54,819 nucleotides of DNA from Chloroflexota bacterium. GTDB taxonomy: Bacteria > Chloroflexota > Anaerolineae > JAAEKA01. Within the stretch, counting starts at the first letter, position 1; the number at the start of each line of letters is the position of its first letter. The translations under genes were made by a program, and so were the position numbers. Positions 29,289 through 38,272 of this stretch are shown here, piece after piece. Below the pieces are notes generated by a model. The model was not told the DNA's origin, ran no database searches, and was given only the letters and a program-made list of their open reading frames with translations. The DNA lies in contig JAKQCW010000136.1 in the NCBI GenBank assembly GCA_029558955.1, positions 1 through 54,819 on the forward strand. The letters are read 5' to 3'.

Positions 29289-31091
29289 ATGGACCAAGAA
29301 CACATACGCAATTTCTGCATCATCGCCCACATCGACCACGGCAAGAGCACGCTGGCCGACCGCCTGCTCCAGGCCACCGGCACCATCTCCGACCGGGAGA
29401 TGAAGGATCAGGTGCTGGACTCGATGGATTTGGAGCGCGAAAAGGGAGTGACGATCAAGGCGTCAGCCGTGCGCATGAGCTATCGCGCCCAGGATGGCCA
29501 GACCTATGAGATCAACCTGATCGACACCCCCGGCCATGTGGATTTCTCCTACGAGGTCAGCCGCGCCTTGCAGGCCTGCGAGGGCGCGCTGTTGGTGGTG
29601 GACGCCACCCAGGGCATCGAGGCCCAGACCCTGGCCAATCTCTACCTGGCCATGGGCGCCGACCTGGAGATCATCCCGGTGGTCAACAAGATCGACCTGA
29701 TCTCGGCCCAGCCGGACGATGTGGCCCAGGAGCTGGAGGATCTGATCGGCACGCCGGCCGAGGATATCGCACGGGTTTCGGCCAAGGAGGGCACCAACAT
29801 CCACGATGTGCTGGAGGCGGTGGTCAAGCATGTGCCGCCGCCGCACGGCAGCCGCCGCCAGCCGCTGCGCGCCCTGATCTTCGACAGCCATTACGACTCC
29901 TACAAGGGGGTGATCGCCTATCTGCGCGTGGTGGACGGCGTGCTTGACAACACGCGGCCGCTGCGGCTGATGTCCACCAGCGCGCGGCTGGAGCCGCTGG
30001 AGATCGGCGTCTTTGCCCCGCGCATGAGCCCCATCGGCCGGCTGGAGGCTGGCGAAGTGGGCTACGTGGCCACCGGGCTGAAGACGGTGCGCGACCTGGC
30101 CGTGGGCGACACCATCACCTGGCATGACGAGCCAGCCAGCCAGCCGCTGCCCGGCTATCAACCGATGAAGCCGATGGTCTTTGCCGGCCTCTATCCCAGC
30201 GCGGCCGAAGACTATGGGTTGCTGCGCGATGCGCTGGAGAAGCTGCAACTGAACGATGCGTCGCTGGTCTACGAGCCGGAGACCAGCCAGGCGCTGGGCT
30301 TTGGCTTCCGCTGTGGCTTTCTGGGGCTCTTCCACATGGAGATCATCCAGGAGCGGCTGGAGCGTGAATATGACCTGGACATGATCTTCACCGCGCCCAG
30401 CGTGGAGTATGAGGTGACCAAGACCGACGGCACGGAGATCGTGGTGGACAGCCCGGCCGAGCTGCCGGAGCCGAACCACATCACCGAGATCCGCGAGCCC
30501 TGGGTGCGCATCGAGGTCTTCACCCCCACGGAGTACATCGGCGCGGTGATGGACATGGTCACCAGCCGAAGGGGCGAGTTCGTGGCGCAGGAGTATCTGG
30601 ATCAGCGCCGCGTGCTGCTCAGCTATAAGATTCCGCTGACCGAGATCCTCACCGAGTTCTACAACGAGCTCAAGGCCCGCACGCGCGGCTATGCCAGCCT
30701 GGACTATCACTTCGACGAATACCGGCCGGCCGACATGGTCAAGCTGGATGTGCTGGTCAACGAGCAGCCGGTGGACGCGCTGAGCATCATCGTCCACCGC
30801 GACGATGCCTATCGCAAGGGGCAGCGCCTGGTCACCAAGATGAAAGAGGTGATTCCCAGGCAGATGTTCGTGGTTCCCATCCAGGCCGCGGTCGGCAACA
30901 AAGTCATCAGCCGGGCCAACGTGCAGGCGATGCGCAAGGACGTGCTGGCCAAATGCTATGGCGGCGACATCACCCGCAAGCGCAAACTGCTGGAGAAGCA
31001 AAAGAAGGGCAAGAAGCGGATGAAGATGGTCGGCGCCGTGGAAATCCCCCAAGAGGCGTTCATGTCGGTGCTGCAACTGGACGAGGACTGA
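29289..31091 (+). CDS. lepA: Elongation factor 4 (LepA)
   Basis: 600 residues, the normal length. GTPase motifs: G1 [15 protein letters not shown]2/G3 region with [17 protein letters not shown]4 NKID. The LepA-specific C-terminal domain ends [20 protein letters not shown]. It is a ribosome-associated GTPase that back-translocates or aids 30S biogenesis. rsmA starts 21 bp downstream, so the two translation genes form a transcription unit. Confidence 0.97.
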   Translation: MDQEHIRNFCIIAHIDHGKSTLADRLLQATGTISDREMKDQVLDSMDLEREKGVTIKASAVRMSYRAQDGQTYEINLIDTPGHVDFSYEVSRALQACEGALLVVDATQGIEAQTLANLYLAMGADLEIIPVVNKIDLISAQPDDVAQELEDLIGTPAEDIARVSAKEGTNIHDVLEAVVKHVPPPHGSRRQPLRALIFDSHYDSYKGVIAYLRVVDGVLDNTRPLRLMSTSARLEPLEIGVFAPRMSPIGRLEAGEVGYVATGLKTVRDLAVGDTITWHDEPASQPLPGYQPMKPMVFAGLYPSAAEDYGLLRDALEKLQLNDASLVYEPETSQALGFGFRCGFLGLFHMEIIQERLEREYDLDMIFTAPSVEYEVTKTDGTEIVVDSPAELPEPNHITEIREPWVRIEVFTPTEYIGAVMDMVTSRRGEFVAQEYLDQRRVLLSYKIPLTEILTEFYNELKARTRGYASLDYHFDEYRPADMVKLDVLVNEQPVDALSIIVHRDDAYRKGQRLVTKMKEVIPRQMFVVPIQAAVGNKVISRANVQAMRKDVLAKCYGGDITRKRKLLEKQKKGKKRMKMVGAVEIPQEAFMSVLQLDED

Positions 31092-31112
31092 GAGCCCAAC
31101 CCGGTTTCACCC

Positions 31113-32039
31113 ATGAACGACACCCCGCTCCGCCTGGCGGAACTGCTCCGGCGCCATGGCCTGCATCTGAAGAAGCGCCTGGGCCAGAACTTCCTGGCCG
31201 ACCCGGTACACCTGGATCGCATCGTGGCCGCGGCGGAGCTGAGCCGCGCGGATACGGTGCTCGAGGTGGGGCCGGGGGTGGGCACGCTGACCGCGCGGCT
31301 GGCCAGCCAGGCCGGCCGCGTCGTGGCTGTGGAACTGGACGCCAGCCTGCTGCCGGCGCTGCAAGAGACCCTGGCCGGCCACGACAACGTCGCCGTCGTC
31401 CAGGGCGATATCCTGCAGCTCGATCCCGCCGCGTTGGCCATGCGCCTCCCGCCCGCCGCGCCGGACGGCCCCTGCGACGCAGTCCCCAATCACCAGCCGC
31501 CCTCGGCCACCGCGCCTTATAAGGTCGTCGCCAACCTGCCCTACTACATCACCTCCGCAGCCATCCGCCATCTGCTCACGGCCACGCCGCCGCCAGCCCT
31601 GACCGTGCTCACCGTCCAGCGCGAGGTGGCGCAGCGCATCATCGCCCGGCCGCCGGAGATGAGCCTGCTGGCTGTCAGTGTGCAGGTTTTCGCCCAGCCG
31701 GAGATCATGGCGCGTATTCCGGCCGGCGCCTTCTACCCCCCGCCCAAGGTCGATTCGGCGATTCTGCGGCTGCGGCCCTGGAGTCAACCGCCCGTGGCCC
31801 CCTCCGATGAAGAGGCGTTCTTCACGCTGGCGCGGGCGGGCTTTGGCCAGCGCCGCAAGCAGCTCAGAAACTCATTGCGGGCCAATCTGGGGCTCCCCCA
31901 GGAGCGGATCGATGCCATGCTGCACCAGGCGGGGATCGACGGCCAGCGCCGGGCTGAGACGCTGGAGCTGGCCGAATGGGTGCGGCTGGCCCAGGCCTGG
32001 CGTCAGGGGGTCGGCGGCGGGCCAGACTGGTCGCCGTAG
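31113..32039 (+). CDS. rsmA: 16S rRNA (adenine1518/1519-N6) dimethyltransferase
   Basis: 308 residues. The N-terminus LKKRLGQNFLADPVHLDRIV is the family signature, motif I is VLEVGPGVGTLTARLA and the catalytic motif is VVANLPYYITSAAI. The enzyme dimethylates two adjacent adenines near the 3' end of 16S rRNA. A ~15-residue Pro/Asp-rich insertion precedes the NLPY motif (PPAAPDGPCDAVPNHQP). The last 37 bp overlap the 3' end of plsC on the other strand. Confidence 0.95.
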   Translation: MNDTPLRLAELLRRHGLHLKKRLGQNFLADPVHLDRIVAAAELSRADTVLEVGPGVGTLTARLASQAGRVVAVELDASLLPALQETLAGHDNVAVVQGDILQLDPAALAMRLPPAAPDGPCDAVPNHQPPSATAPYKVVANLPYYITSAAIRHLLTATPPPALTVLTVQREVAQRIIARPPEMSLLAVSVQVFAQPEIMARIPAGAFYPPPKVDSAILRLRPWSQPPVAPSDEEAFFTLARAGFGQRRKQLRNSLRANLGLPQERIDAMLHQAGIDGQRRAETLELAEWVRLAQAWRQGVGGGPDWSP

Positions 32040-32701
32040 ACGCCGCGGTAGCTGGGCGGCAGCAGCTCCGCCAGGCGCTGCATCATCACCTCGGTGTAAG
32101 GGGGCAGATCGCGGCTGCGGGCCTTGTTGGGGGTGTCCTCGAAGCGAAAGGGCTCCCCCACGCGCACGACGATGTGCGGCCGGCGCAGCCGCTTCCACTG
32201 GCGCTCGGCCTGTTCCTGGCCATAGGCCACCACCGGCACAACCACCGCGCCGGTGCGGCTGACCAGATAGGCCGCGCCGTCGCGCGCCTGCTGCAAAGCG
32301 CCGGTCTTGCTGCGCGTGCCTTCGGGGGCCAGGGCCAACACGTCGCCCCGCTGGATCACCGCCAACGCCTCGTTCAGCGCGCGCCGATCCAGCTCGCCGC
32401 GCACCACGAAGATGGCCCGACGCGACCAGCGCAGCACGTCGCCGATCACCGGCCTGTGTTCCCACTTCTCGGCGGTGAACATCACGGTGGGGCGCTCGAT
32501 GATGGCCACCCCGATCACCGGATCCAGCCAGTGCAGATGGTTCATGATCATCAGGGCGCTGCCGGTGACGGGGAAATTCTCGACGCCATGCACTTCAAGG
32601 CGGGTGAACAGCCGCAGGATCAGCCAGGCGAGGTGGCGCAGGAATCTGACCCGCGCGGGGAGTTTGGGACGATTGGCGTGGTTCATCAAGTCCTTGCTCA
32701 T
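32003..32701 (-). CDS. plsC: 1-acyl-sn-glycerol-3-phosphate acyltransferase (PlsC-like)
   Basis: 232 residues. The catalytic HX4D is in NHLHWLDPVIG and the phosphate-binding motif is LAPEGTRSKTG; VVPVVAYG is motif IV. It acylates lysophosphatidate to phosphatidate at the membrane. The 3' end runs 37 bp into rsmA on the opposite strand, and the start overlaps the stop of the upstream lipoprotein gene by 4 bp (ATGA), so translation is probably coupled. Confidence 0.9.
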   Translation of the reverse strand: MSKDLMNHANRPKLPARVRFLRHLAWLILRLFTRLEVHGVENFPVTGSALMIMNHLHWLDPVIGVAIIERPTVMFTAEKWEHRPVIGDVLRWSRRAIFVVRGELDRRALNEALAVIQRGDVLALAPEGTRSKTGALQQARDGAAYLVSRTGAVVVPVVAYGQEQAERQWKRLRRPHIVVRVGEPFRFEDTPNKARSRDLPPYTEVMMQRLAELLPPSYRGVYGDQSGPPPTP

Positions 32702-33684
32702 GGTAGACGGCGCGCTTGAACCTGCACCGTGTAGCTGGAGACCGGCCCGGCCGGGACGAGCTCGATCTGAAACGTGGCCTCGCCGCCGCCGAAGGCGATC
32801 ACCGGCGGATCGGCGGCCATGCTGCGGGTGCCCACCACCCGCCCCAGGGGATCGTAGAGGGTGGCCACCACACTCACATCGAAAGCCTCCACGGCGCCGT
32901 TGTTGCGCAGTCGCCCCGACAGCCGCGCCATGCCGGTCGTGCTCTGATCCAGCGTCACATCGACCGGCTCCAACTGGCGCTGCCTGGTGCCCAAGTAGGC
33001 CGGCACGGCCGACAGCACCGTGGCCTGGTAGCTGGCGTAGCGCTCCGGCGCCTGGGTGAAGAGCACGGCGAAGGGCGATCGTTGGCCGGGCGCCAGCACA
33101 TCCAGCGCCACAGTCGTCGACTGGCTGGCCAGCAGGCGGTCCGCGTCGTCGTAGAGGGCAATCTGCACCACCACCTGCTCCAGGTCGCTGGCGCTGGCGT
33201 TGACCACCTCGCCCAGCACGGTCAGCTCGCCCAGCGGGCTGGGATGGAAATAGACGTTCTCCACCTGCGCCGGCCAGGGGGTGGGGGTGACGGTGGGCGT
33301 GGGCTCGGCCGGGCCGCCCCAGCCGGCCACGGGGATCAGCAACTGCTGGCCGACCTGCAAGGCGCGCTCGTTTTCGATGCCGTTGACATCGCGCAGCAGA
33401 TCGTGCGCAACGTCATAGCGGGCGGCGATAATGTAGAGATTCTCACCCGGCTGGATGCTGTGGATGATCGGTTCCGGCGTGGCGGTCGGCGTGGCCGTGG
33501 GGGGCGGGATGTAGGTGTCGGGCGTGGCCGTGGGGGTGATGCCGGGCGGGGCCAGGGTGGCCGTGGGGGTGCGGGTGGCCGCGGCCTGGGCGGTGGGACG
33601 CGTGACCACCTGACCGCAGGCTGTCAGCAACAGGGCGAACCACGCACAAAGCAACAAAGATCGGCGAACACTGGCGTCAACCAT
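32698..33684 (-). CDS. LysM lipoprotein with FxLYD domain
   Basis: 328 residues. The lipobox is LLLTAC (Cys23), followed by a Thr/Pro/Ala linker. A LysM module (IHSIQPGENLYIIAARYD) suggests binding to peptidoglycan, then an FxLYD-type beta domain (VVVQIALYDDADRLL) and a second beta-sandwich with VVATLYDPLGRVV. Function unknown; probably a wall-bound surface protein. The -10 TATAAT (33696-33691) ends 6 nt before the ATG, so the message may be leaderless. plsC overlaps its stop by 4 bp. Confidence 0.85.
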   Translation of the reverse strand: MVDASVRRSLLLCAWFALLLTACGQVVTRPTAQAAATRTPTATLAPPGITPTATPDTYIPPPTATPTATPEPIIHSIQPGENLYIIAARYDVAHDLLRDVNGIENERALQVGQQLLIPVAGWGGPAEPTPTVTPTPWPAQVENVYFHPSPLGELTVLGEVVNASASDLEQVVVQIALYDDADRLLASQSTTVALDVLAPGQRSPFAVLFTQAPERYASYQATVLSAVPAYLGTRQRQLEPVDVTLDQSTTGMARLSGRLRNNGAVEAFDVSVVATLYDPLGRVVGTRSMAADPPVIAFGGGEATFQIELVPAGPVSSYTVQVQARRLP

Positions 33685-33690
33685 GGGGTG

Positions 33691-33696
33691 ATTATA
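33691..33696 (-). promoter_or_regulatory. -10 box of the LysM lipoprotein gene (leaderless geometry)
   Basis: TATAAT on the minus strand ends exactly 6 nt before the ATG at 33684. No convincing -35 is seen. Confidence 0.65.
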
Positions 33697-33794
33697 TCAC
33701 AGCAGCAAGAAAGAGAGAGAAGTCAGGATCAACGCCCGCGGGCCAGCTTGCAGCAGTTCTCCATGCTTGTCTGGCGCGGATGGCCGTCTTGTGA

Positions 33795-33844
33795 TAAAAT
33801 GCCCGCTGGCAAGATTGGCCCAGTCTGACAGATTGGGCCAATCT
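33795..33844 (+). promoter_or_regulatory. glnS -10 box and leader hairpin
   Basis: -10 TAAAAT (33795-33800) is followed by a perfect 11-bp inverted repeat AGATTGGCCCA / TGGGCCAATCT (33812-33844) with extra TCT/AGA pairing in the loop. It lies 26 nt before the glnS ATG and would form near the 5' end of the mRNA. No T run follows, so it is more likely an operator or RNA-level element than a terminator. Confidence 0.55.
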
Positions 33845-33870
33845 GACTTCACCACCAGGAACAGAAAAAC

Positions 33871-35553
33871 ATGAGCAACGGCGAGACCCCAACGCAATCC
33901 AACTTCATCACCGACATCATCGACGGCCACAATCAAACGGGCCGCTTTGCCGGCCGCGTGCACACCCGCTTCCCGCCGGAGCCCAACGGCTATCTGCACA
34001 TCGGCCACTCCAAGTCGATCATGCTCAACTACGGACTGGCCCGGCAGTATGGCGGCAAGTTCAACCTGCGCTTCGACGACACCAACCCGACCAAAGAGGA
34101 GCAGGAGTACATCGACTCGATCATCGCCGATGTGCGCTGGCTGGGCGCGGACTGGGAAGACCGGCTCTTCTACGCCTCCGACTATTTCCAGCAGTTCTAC
34201 GACTGGGCTGTGCAGTTGATCAAACAGGGCCAGGCCTACATCTGCGACCTGAGCGCGGACGAGGTGCGGGAGTACCGCGGCACGCTGACCGAGCCGGGCC
34301 GCGCCAGCCCTTACCGCGACCGCACGACGGCGGAGAACCTGGACCTGTTCGAGCGCATGAAGGCCGGCGAGTTCCCCGACGGCAGCCGCACCCTGCGCGC
34401 CAAGATCGACATGGCCTCCCCCAACCTGAACCTGCGCGACCCGGTGATGGTGCGCATCCTGCACGCCGAGCACCCGCGCACAGGCGACGCTTGGTGCATC
34501 TACCCGACCTACGACTGGGCCCATGGCCAGTCGGACAGCATCGAGGGGATCACCCATTCCATCTGCACGCTGGAGTTCGAGGATCACCGGCCCCTCTACG
34601 ACTGGTTCATCCGGGCGCTGGGCATCCACGCGCCGCAGCAGATCGAGTTCGCCCGCCTGAACCTGACCTACACGCTGATGAGCAAGCGCCGCCTGCTTAA
34701 GCTGGTCAACGAGGGGATCGTCAACGGCTGGGACGACCCGCGCATGCCGACGCTCAGCGGATTGCGTCGCCGCGGGGTGACGCCGGCCGCGCTGCGCGAT
34801 TTCAACGAGCGCATCGGCGTGGCCAAGAACAACAGCGTGGTGGACCTGGCGCTTTTCGAATACTCCGTGCGCCAGGACCTGAACCGGCACGCGCTGCGGG
34901 TGATGGGCGTGCTGGATCCGCTCAAGGTGACGCTGATCAACTACCCCGAGGACCAGGTGGAGTGGCTGGACGCGGTCAACAACCCGGAGGATCCGGACGC
35001 CGGCGTGCGCCAGGTTCCCTTCAGCCGCCAGCTATGGATCGAGCAGGACGATTTTCGCGAGACGCCGCCGCCCAAGTACTTCCGCCTGACCGTGGGCCGC
35101 GAGGTGCGGCTGCGCTACGGCTACTTCATCAAGTGCGTGGATGTGGTCAAGGATGATGCGGGCAATGTGGTCGAGCTGCTCTGCACCTACGACCCGGAGA
35201 CCCGCGGCGGCAACGCCCCCGACGGTCGCAAAGTCAAGAGCACCATCCACTGGGTGTCGGCTGCCCACGCGCTGCCCGCCGAGGCGCGGCTCTACGACCG
35301 GCTCTTCCTGACCGAGAACCCGGACGACGCGCCCGACGGGGGGGATTGGATGGACAACATCAACCCCAACTCGCTGGAAACGCGTCACTGTTATGTCGAG
35401 CCCAGCCTGGCCGGCGCGGCTCCCGGCAGCCGCTACCAGTTCGAGCGCCTGGCCTACTTCTGCGTCGATCCCGACTCCACGCCCCAGCGCCTGGTCTTCA
35501 ACCGCACCGTGGCGCTGAAAGATGAGTGGACGAAGGTGCAACAGAAGCAATGA
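33871..35553 (+). CDS. glnS: Glutaminyl-tRNA synthetase
   Basis: 560 residues, class Ic synthetase. HIGH motif in [21 protein letters not shown]-like motif in LMSKRRL, and the GlnRS-specific anticodon beta-barrels at the C-terminus (ADRLPP-free, with [10 protein letters not shown]). It charges tRNA-Gln directly with glutamine. A glutamyl-tRNA synthetase is encoded just downstream, so the organism has separate GlnRS and GluRS. The next ORF overlaps its stop by 4 bp. Confidence 0.95.
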   Translation: MSNGETPTQSNFITDIIDGHNQTGRFAGRVHTRFPPEPNGYLHIGHSKSIMLNYGLARQYGGKFNLRFDDTNPTKEEQEYIDSIIADVRWLGADWEDRLFYASDYFQQFYDWAVQLIKQGQAYICDLSADEVREYRGTLTEPGRASPYRDRTTAENLDLFERMKAGEFPDGSRTLRAKIDMASPNLNLRDPVMVRILHAEHPRTGDAWCIYPTYDWAHGQSDSIEGITHSICTLEFEDHRPLYDWFIRALGIHAPQQIEFARLNLTYTLMSKRRLLKLVNEGIVNGWDDPRMPTLSGLRRRGVTPAALRDFNERIGVAKNNSVVDLALFEYSVRQDLNRHALRVMGVLDPLKVTLINYPEDQVEWLDAVNNPEDPDAGVRQVPFSRQLWIEQDDFRETPPPKYFRLTVGREVRLRYGYFIKCVDVVKDDAGNVVELLCTYDPETRGGNAPDGRKVKSTIHWVSAAHALPAEARLYDRLFLTENPDDAPDGGDWMDNINPNSLETRHCYVEPSLAGAAPGSRYQFERLAYFCVDPDSTPQRLVFNRTVALKDEWTKVQQKQ

Positions 35554-36374
35554 ACCCCACCCCCATCGCCGCCATCAAGCCCGACGACCAGGTATCCGGT
35601 CTCTTTCGCGTGGCAGAGGCGCGGCTGGCGCCCTACCGCGACGGCCGCAAGGGGCGCTACATGCACCTGCTGCTGACCGACCGCACGGGCCAGGTCGAGG
35701 GCCGGCTGTGGGAAGAGGCGGACGAGGCGGCCGGCTGGCTGGCGCCGGGCGATATCGTCCAGGCCAGCGGCCGCGCCAAGCTCTACGAAGGGCGCATCCG
35801 CCTGCGTGTGGACAGCATCGCGCCAGCCGACCCGGCCAGCATGGATCTGGCCGACCTGCTGCCGGCGCCGGTGGGCGACATCGGCGAGGCGCTGGCGGCC
35901 ATCCATGCGGCGGTGAGCCGCATCAGTCAGCAGCCGTTGGCCGATCTGCTGGCCAGCTTTCTGGGCGACGGCGATTTCCTCAGCGCGCTGAGCATGACGC
36001 CGCCGCATCGACCGGGCGAGCTGCTGGAGACCATCGTGGCGCTGCTGGAGCTGGCCGCGCCGCTGGCTGGCCTGGCGCCTGACCTGAACCACGACCTGCT
36101 GAGCGCGGCCATTGTGCTGCACGGCATCGGCGCCACCGCGGCCTTGACCCAGGTGCGCGGCGGGAAGGCCATTGCCCGCCTGGGCAGCGCCGCCTTGAGC
36201 GACCAACTGGTGACCGAACGGCTGGCCCAGCGCCCTGACTTTCCCACCGACCTGGCCATCGAGCTGCGCCACTGCATCCTGGCCGCCGGCGATCTCGCAC
36301 TGGCCCGCACGCGGGAGGCCGCCGTGCTGGCAGCGCTGCGCGGCCTGCTGGCAGCGGTGAACGACAAACCGTAA
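35550..36374 (+). CDS. YhaM-like OB-fold/HD-fold protein with degenerate HD motif
   Basis: 274 residues, ATG overlapping the glnS stop (ATGA). The N-terminus is an OB fold ([23 protein letters not shown]) as in the 3'-5' exoribonuclease YhaM (314 residues). The helical HD-type region follows, but the expected HH...LLEHT and LLHDIGK are replaced by [12 protein letters not shown] and VLHGIGA: the metal-binding His-Asp pair is lost. It is therefore probably a nucleic-acid-binding protein without nuclease activity. It lies between the two synthetase genes and is likely cotranslated with glnS. Confidence 0.7.
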   Translation: MNPTPIAAIKPDDQVSGLFRVAEARLAPYRDGRKGRYMHLLLTDRTGQVEGRLWEEADEAAGWLAPGDIVQASGRAKLYEGRIRLRVDSIAPADPASMDLADLLPAPVGDIGEALAAIHAAVSRISQQPLADLLASFLGDGDFLSALSMTPPHRPGELLETIVALLELAAPLAGLAPDLNHDLLSAAIVLHGIGATAALTQVRGGKAIARLGSAALSDQLVTERLAQRPDFPTDLAIELRHCILAAGDLALARTREAAVLAALRGLLAAVNDKP

Positions 36375-36401
36375 GCGGCCAAACCGCGGCGTGATCTCCC
36401 A

Positions 36402-36447
36402 ACGTCCGACCACCGACCACCGTTCACCGTTCACCGACCACCCGCCA
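36402..36447. repeat. Short heptamer array before gltX
   Basis: About six 7-bp units of the CACCGTT/CACCGAC type lie between the YhaM-like stop and the gltX start. Confidence 0.75.
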
Positions 36448-36468
36448 CCCAAAAACACGAGAAAAACC

Positions 36469-37977
36469 ATGTCCGACCGACCCGTTCGCGTACGTTTTGC
36501 GCCCAGCCCGACCGGCTACCTGCACATCGGCTCGGCCCGCTCGGCGCTGTTCAACTGGCTCTTTGCCCGCCGCCACGGCGGTCAGTTCATTCTGCGCATC
36601 GAGGACACCGACCAGAAGCGGCTGGTGGCCGATGCGCTGGATGATTTCACGGCCGGCCTGCGCTGGCTGGGCTGCCAATGGGACGAGGGGCCGCTGGTCG
36701 GCGGCGAGCATGGCCCCTACAGCCAGAGCCAGCGCCTGCCCATCTACCGCCAATGGGCCGACTGGCTGGTGGAGCAGGGCCACGCCTACCGCTGCTACTG
36801 CAGCGAAGAGCGGCTGGAGCAGGTGCGTCAACAACAGACCGAGCGCAAGGAACAGACCGGCTACGACCGGCACTGCCGCTATCTGACGCCGGAGCAGCGG
36901 GCCAGCTATGAGGCCGCCGGCGCGTCCCACGTCATCCGCCTGGCCATCGAGCCGCTGACCGGCAGCACTACCTTCCACGACGCGATCCGCGGCGAGATCA
37001 CCTTCGAGCACAGCTTGCTGCAAGACGCGGTGTTGCTCAAGTCGGACGGCTGGCCCACCTACCACCTGGCGGCCGTGGTGGATGATCACCTGATGGAGAT
37101 CAGCCACATCATGCGCAGCGACGAGTGGCTGAACAGCGCGCCGCTGGGCGTTTTGCTCTACAAAGCCTTTGGCTGGGAGCCGCCGGTATGGGCGCATCTG
37201 CCGGTGATCCTCAACCCCAACGGCAAGGGCAAGATGAGCAAGCGCCACGCGGTCGGCGCCGATGGCAAGAGCATCCCCGTGTTGCTCAAGGAGTACATCG
37301 CCGGCGGCTACCTGCCCGAGGCCATGAGCAATTTTCTGGCCAATATCGGCTGGAGTCTGGATGGCAGCACCGAGGTCTTCACGCCGGAGCAGGCCATCGC
37401 CGCCTTCGCCATCGCCGACATCAACCCCGCGCCGGCCGCCTTCCCCTACGACAAGCTGGTCTGGCTGAACGGCGTCTACATCCGCCAGTTGGAGGATGAC
37501 GATCTCTACCGGCGGCTGCTGCCCTTCGTGGCCCAGGCGCTGGGCATGAGCGTCGAGAGCCTGGACGCGCGTCCCGAGCTGCGCCTGGCCGCGCCGCTGA
37601 TCAAGGAGCGCATCAAGACGCTGGCCGAGGCCGCGCCCATGCTCGATTTCTTCTTCGTGGACGGCCCGCTGGAGATTGCCGATCCCCAGACGCTGATCGG
37701 CGAGAAGATGAGCGCGGCTCAGACGGTTGAGGCGCTGCACGAAAGCGCGGCCACGCTGGCCGCCCTGCCCGACTTCACGCGGGAGAGCGTCGAGGCCAGC
37801 CTGCGCCAACTGAGCGACCAACTGGGGCTGAAGATTCGCCAGTTGCTGCACACAGTGCGCGTCGCCGTCACCGGCGCCAAGGTCTCGCCACCCCTCTTCG
37901 AGACCATCGTCATCCTCGGTCGCCAGCGAACCGTGGCCCGCCTGGCCGCGGCGGAACGGGCGATCGGGGAACGGTAA
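36469..37977 (+). CDS. gltX: Glutamyl-tRNA synthetase
   Basis: 502 residues from the ATG at 36469; the in-frame extension upstream is translated heptamer repeat and is rejected. HIGH motif in RFAPSPTGYLHIGSARSALF, KMSKS motif in GKGKMSKRHAVG, and FILRIEDTDQKR. It charges tRNA-Glu; because GlnRS is encoded beside it, a strictly discriminating enzyme is expected. Both flanks are heptamer arrays (36402-36447 and 37975-38257). Confidence 0.96.
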   Translation: MSDRPVRVRFAPSPTGYLHIGSARSALFNWLFARRHGGQFILRIEDTDQKRLVADALDDFTAGLRWLGCQWDEGPLVGGEHGPYSQSQRLPIYRQWADWLVEQGHAYRCYCSEERLEQVRQQQTERKEQTGYDRHCRYLTPEQRASYEAAGASHVIRLAIEPLTGSTTFHDAIRGEITFEHSLLQDAVLLKSDGWPTYHLAAVVDDHLMEISHIMRSDEWLNSAPLGVLLYKAFGWEPPVWAHLPVILNPNGKGKMSKRHAVGADGKSIPVLLKEYIAGGYLPEAMSNFLANIGWSLDGSTEVFTPEQAIAAFAIADINPAPAAFPYDKLVWLNGVYIRQLEDDDLYRRLLPFVAQALGMSVESLDARPELRLAAPLIKERIKTLAEAAPMLDFFFVDGPLEIADPQTLIGEKMSAAQTVEALHESAATLAALPDFTRESVEASLRQLSDQLGLKIRQLLHTVRVAVTGAKVSPPLFETIVILGRQRTVARLAAAERAIGER

Positions 37978-38257
37978 TCGGTGAACGGTATACGGTATAC
38001 GGTATACGGTATACGGTAAACGGTATACGGTGATCGGACACGACCGTTCACCGTTCACCGTTCACCGTTCACCGTTCACCGTTCACCGTCCACTGTTAAC
38101 CATTAACCGTTCACCGTTCACCGTTCACCGTTCACCGTCCACCGTCCACCGTCCACCGTCCACCGTTCACCGTTCACCGTTCACCGTCCACCGTTCACCG
38201 TTCACCGTTCACCGTTCACCGTTAACCGTCCACCGTTCACCGTTCACCGTTCACCAC
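37975..38257. repeat. Large heptamer array with orientation switch
   Basis: 37975-38035 holds units of the form GGTATAC/GGTAAAC (7 bp); from 38044 to 38257 about 30 units of CACCGTT/CACCGTC follow, the reverse-complement class. The two halves can pair, so a large imperfect cruciform is possible. Because 3 x 7 = 21, all frames can stay open: one frame reads SPFTVHR repeats straight into the next gene. Confidence 0.9.
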
Positions 38258-38272
38258 CCGAGAATACCAAAC

